A DNA stretch of 8,122 nt from assembly GCA_944385595.1 (NCBI GenBank), contig CALWXY010000093.1, positions 1 to 8,122 on the forward strand, written 5' to 3'. This DNA is from an uncultured Oscillospiraceae bacterium. GTDB taxonomy: Bacteria > Bacillota > Clostridia > Oscillospirales > Oscillospiraceae. Positions 6,287 through 8,122 of this stretch are shown here, piece after piece. The notes beneath the pieces were generated by a model. That model searched no databases and was not told the DNA's origin. It saw nothing but the letters and a program-made list of their open reading frames with translations. Both the position numbers and the translations under genes were made by a program. Each line of letters starts with the position of its first letter. The stretch's first letter is position 1.

Positions 6287-6772
6287 TTATATGTTGGCCA
6301 GCATGAGGAAGGAGGCCAGCAGGGAGAGTATGGCGTAGAACTCGACGACGACGCAGAGCATGACGCCCTTGAACCAGTCGTTGGGACGCTTGGCCATGAG
6401 GTTGATGGTGGCGGCTGCGACGCGGCCCTGTGCGGGAGCGGATACGCCGCCGCCTATGCCCATCGGCAGGCAGGCGCAGGCGTACTTGAGGCCGGTGGCG
6501 ACGTCCATGCCGACGGCGGAGCCGTCCAGCACGCCCATCCACATGATGGCGAGGAACCAGATGACGAAGCCGTAGAGGCCCTGGGTGCCGGGGATGACCT
6601 GGAGTATCATGACCTTGGAGAAAGACGAGGGGTCCTCGCTCAGCAGCCCGCAGCCGGCTTCACCGGCGATGCCGCAGCCGCGGGAGCTGCCCGCGCAGCA
6701 GAGGCCGGCCGCGAGGCCCGCGCCCAGAAGTCCTATTGCCATTCCACCGAAATCAGCAAAAAATCCGTTCAT
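6287..6772 (-). CDS. ntpK: V-type ATPase subunit K (rotor-ring proteolipid)
   Basis: This is the proteolipid of the ion-carrying rotor ring (c-subunit homologue). Its 161 residues form four membrane helices in two fused hairpins, the usual V-type size. The ion-binding carboxylate is Glu144 in VVVEFYAIL (fourth helix). PGTQGLYG (residues 61-68, second helix) gives Thr63, Gln64 and Tyr67, and PAQGRVAAA (from 113) gives Gln115. From knowledge of the E. hirae ring, these match its Na+ ligands Thr64, Gln65, Gln110 and Glu139 and the hydrogen-bonding Tyr68, so Na+ coupling is inferred. The ATG lies nine bases from an AAGGAGG inside the end of ntpI; the stop is TAA. Seven cysteines (25, 26, 33, 41, 99, 101, 140) are many for this family. 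It could still be a proton ring if side-chain geometry differs, but the ligand set argues against that. Confidence 0.97.
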   Translation of the reverse strand: MNGFFADFGGMAIGLLGAGLAAGLCCAGSSRGCGIAGEAGCGLLSEDPSSFSKVMILQVIPGTQGLYGFVIWFLAIMWMGVLDGSAVGMDVATGLKYACACLPMGIGGGVSAPAQGRVAAATINLMAKRPNDWFKGVMLCVVVEFYAILSLLASFLMLANI

Positions 6773-6776
6773 TAAC

Positions 6777-8122
6777 TTAGTCCTCCTTGATGTCTACATA
6801 TTTTGTTTTAACTGCCAGAGGCGTGAAGGGCTTGCCGCCTTCACGGTAAAACTTTCCGAAATACTCAAGATACTGGAGCCTCAGCGCGTGTACGAAGCAG
6901 CCTATGAGGTTGAGCGCCATATTGAGCGCGTGGCCCACGAGGAAGACGATGACGAAGACTATGGGCCCGCCCATCGCGCCCAGCGAGTTGAAGACCTGGG
7001 CGATAACGGAGCCTGAGAGCATCAGCGCCATCAGGCGGCTATAGGACAGCACGTCGCCGAACCAGCCGCTCACGAAGCTGTAGAGCCCGTAGATGCCGTT
7101 GCCTATCTTTCCGCCTATGGACTTGCTCGCGCGGCCCTGGGCGTAGACGACCATGACTATGCCGACTATCTCGGGTATCCAGCTTATGCCGAGCGCGCCG
7201 AGCGCAAGGCCGATGAACACGACGAAAACGGGCGCGACCTCCCAGAAGGCGTCGGCTCTGTTGCCGTCGCGCGCTATCAGCCAGCCGTTCACACACACGG
7301 CCAGCAGCATCTGCACGAGGCCGAGCGCTATGCCTATCACAAGGATGGGCAATGGGTCCTCAATGGGCTGTATGAGCGCCGGCATGACGAAGTCGACTCC
7401 GAACATGGCCGCTATCTGCGTCGGCGCGTCGCCAAAGAAGCCGCCGGTGAGAGCGCCGACTATCGCCGCCACGAAGCCGCACTCGAGCATGAGCCCGCCG
7501 AAATATTTCATCGTCCCGCCGCGCTTTTTCGTCTTACCGTAGAGGAATATCCCGGCGGCGAAAAGCATGAGCCCGTAGGCGAGGTCGGCGAACATTATCC
7601 CGAAAAAGAGCGGGAAGAACGGCAGCATGAGCGGGTTGGGGCCGACGCCGTTATAGGCCGGCAGGCTGTACATCTCGGTGAGGACGGTCATCGGCTCGGT
7701 GAGCGCGTTGCTGCGGAGCTTGATGGGGACTTTTTCGGCCTCGTCGGGCGAGGGGGTCTCGGTCTCCCATGCGCAGTCGAACTGCTCGAGCTTCTCGCCG
7801 AGGGCCTTTTCGGCCTCGTCCGGCACCCAGCCCTCGAGGACTATGGTGCTGCTGGTGGAGAGCAGGCGCTCAGTGGCCTCGGCCTGGGCTATGCGCCCGC
7901 TCATGTGGTCGATGGCGAGCTTCAGCTCGTCTCGTCTGGGCTTTTCGGCCGCTATCTCTGCGGCTATGGCGGCCTTTTCGGTGGCTATGTCCGCAAGCCT
8001 GGCCTTTGCCGCCTCGGCGTTGTCGCGGGCGGTGCCGCTGCGTCCGGCGAGGGCCATCTGCGAGAACCAGAAGCCGCGCAGCGCGGCCATGACCTCCTCC
8101 TGCTGGGAGCGGTGGTAGACGA
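6777..8122 (-). CDS. ntpI: V-type ATPase subunit I (a-type stator), 5' partial
   Basis: This is the membrane stator subunit that carries the two ion half-channels facing the K ring. The frame stays open to the window edge, so about 447 residues are visible and, against the usual 640-660, roughly 200 N-terminal residues are missing. The visible part begins with an Ala/Glu/Lys-rich coiled-coil stretch (the cytoplasmic arm), followed from about 150 residues in by some seven or eight hydrophobic helices. The motif SYSRLMALML (Arg codon 7035-7037) and the motif HALRLQYLEYFGKFY near the C-terminus (Arg codon 6879-6881) carry the two arginines that in this family face the ring carboxylates. The stop is TAA, and the last codons (KED) contain the Shine-Dalgarno of ntpK four bases downstream, so the two genes are probably coupled. 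A Met at 8090 follows an AGGAGG-like run, but it lies inside the conserved coiled coil and is not taken as the start. Confidence 0.96.
   Translation of the reverse strand, partial: VYHRSQQEEVMAALRGFWFSQMALAGRSGTARDNAEAAKARLADIATEKAAIAAEIAAEKPRRDELKLAIDHMSGRIAQAEATERLLSTSSTIVLEGWVPDEAEKALGEKLEQFDCAWETETPSPDEAEKVPIKLRSNALTEPMTVLTEMYSLPAYNGVGPNPLMLPFFPLFFGIMFADLAYGLMLFAAGIFLYGKTKKRGGTMKYFGGLMLECGFVAAIVGALTGGFFGDAPTQIAAMFGVDFVMPALIQPIEDPLPILVIGIALGLVQMLLAVCVNGWLIARDGNRADAFWEVAPVFVVFIGLALGALGISWIPEIVGIVMVVYAQGRASKSIGGKIGNGIYGLYSFVSGWFGDVLSYSRLMALMLSGSVIAQVFNSLGAMGGPIVFVIVFLVGHALNMALNLIGCFVHALRLQYLEYFGKFYREGGKPFTPLAVKTKYVDIKED

Noticed and set aside
5873..6775. Long open frame on the plus strand across ntpE and ntpK
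   Set aside because: It spans two unmistakable V-ATPase genes in antisense and shows no domain of its own.
6777..8090. Start of subunit I at the ATG at 8090, behind an AGGAGG-like run
   Set aside because: The frame stays open to the edge, the run encodes Glu-Glu in the coiled coil with too short a spacing (2 bases), and the protein would lack the N-terminal third found in the family.

Overview
The window holds most of one operon, read entirely on the minus strand, for a prokaryotic V-type (A/V-type) rotary ATPase. In transcription order, from the right edge leftward, it encodes subunits I (5' end cut off by the window), K, E, C, F, A, B and D. This matches the core order of the Enterococcus hirae ntp operon (I-K-E-C-G-A-B-D, where NtpG is subunit F). 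The protein sequences, the AGGAGGTGA-type ribosome binding sites and the gene order point to an anaerobic Clostridia-type Firmicute with a GC-rich genome. The species cannot be named from this window.

Layout: 6777-8122 subunit I (partial), 6287-6772 K (rotor ring), 5672-6259 E (peripheral stalk), 4631-5632 C (socket between ring and central stalk), 4327-4638 F (central stalk), 2517-4286 A (catalytic), 1144-2520 B (non-catalytic nucleotide-binding), 453-1106 D (central stalk). Gaps are 4 to 40 bases; C/F overlap by 8 bases and A/B by 4, so translational coupling is likely. C and D start with TTG and B with GTG, each behind a strong Shine-Dalgarno. The operon closes with a strong intrinsic terminator at 417-448. 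The small stalk subunit G/H that pairs with E is not in the window; in related operons it lies upstream of I, beyond the right edge. The operon promoter is also outside.

The subunits form one machine. A3B3 hydrolyses or makes ATP, D and F form the axle, C seats the axle on the K ring, I provides the ion half-channels, and E (with G/H) is the stator. The K subunit keeps the residues that bind Na+ in the E. hirae ring, so a sodium-coupled enzyme is the best reading.

The 416 bases left of the terminator hold no convincing gene. They are full of inverted repeats: tandem hairpins at 1-112, a 12-base palindrome in the middle, and a branched structure at 277-363 with an 18-bp stem. This looks like one or more dispersed non-coding repeats. 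I found no undescribed protein system; the least explained parts are these structured repeats, a very stable tetraloop hairpin between E and C, and heavy use of the ATA isoleucine codon in a GC-rich genome.
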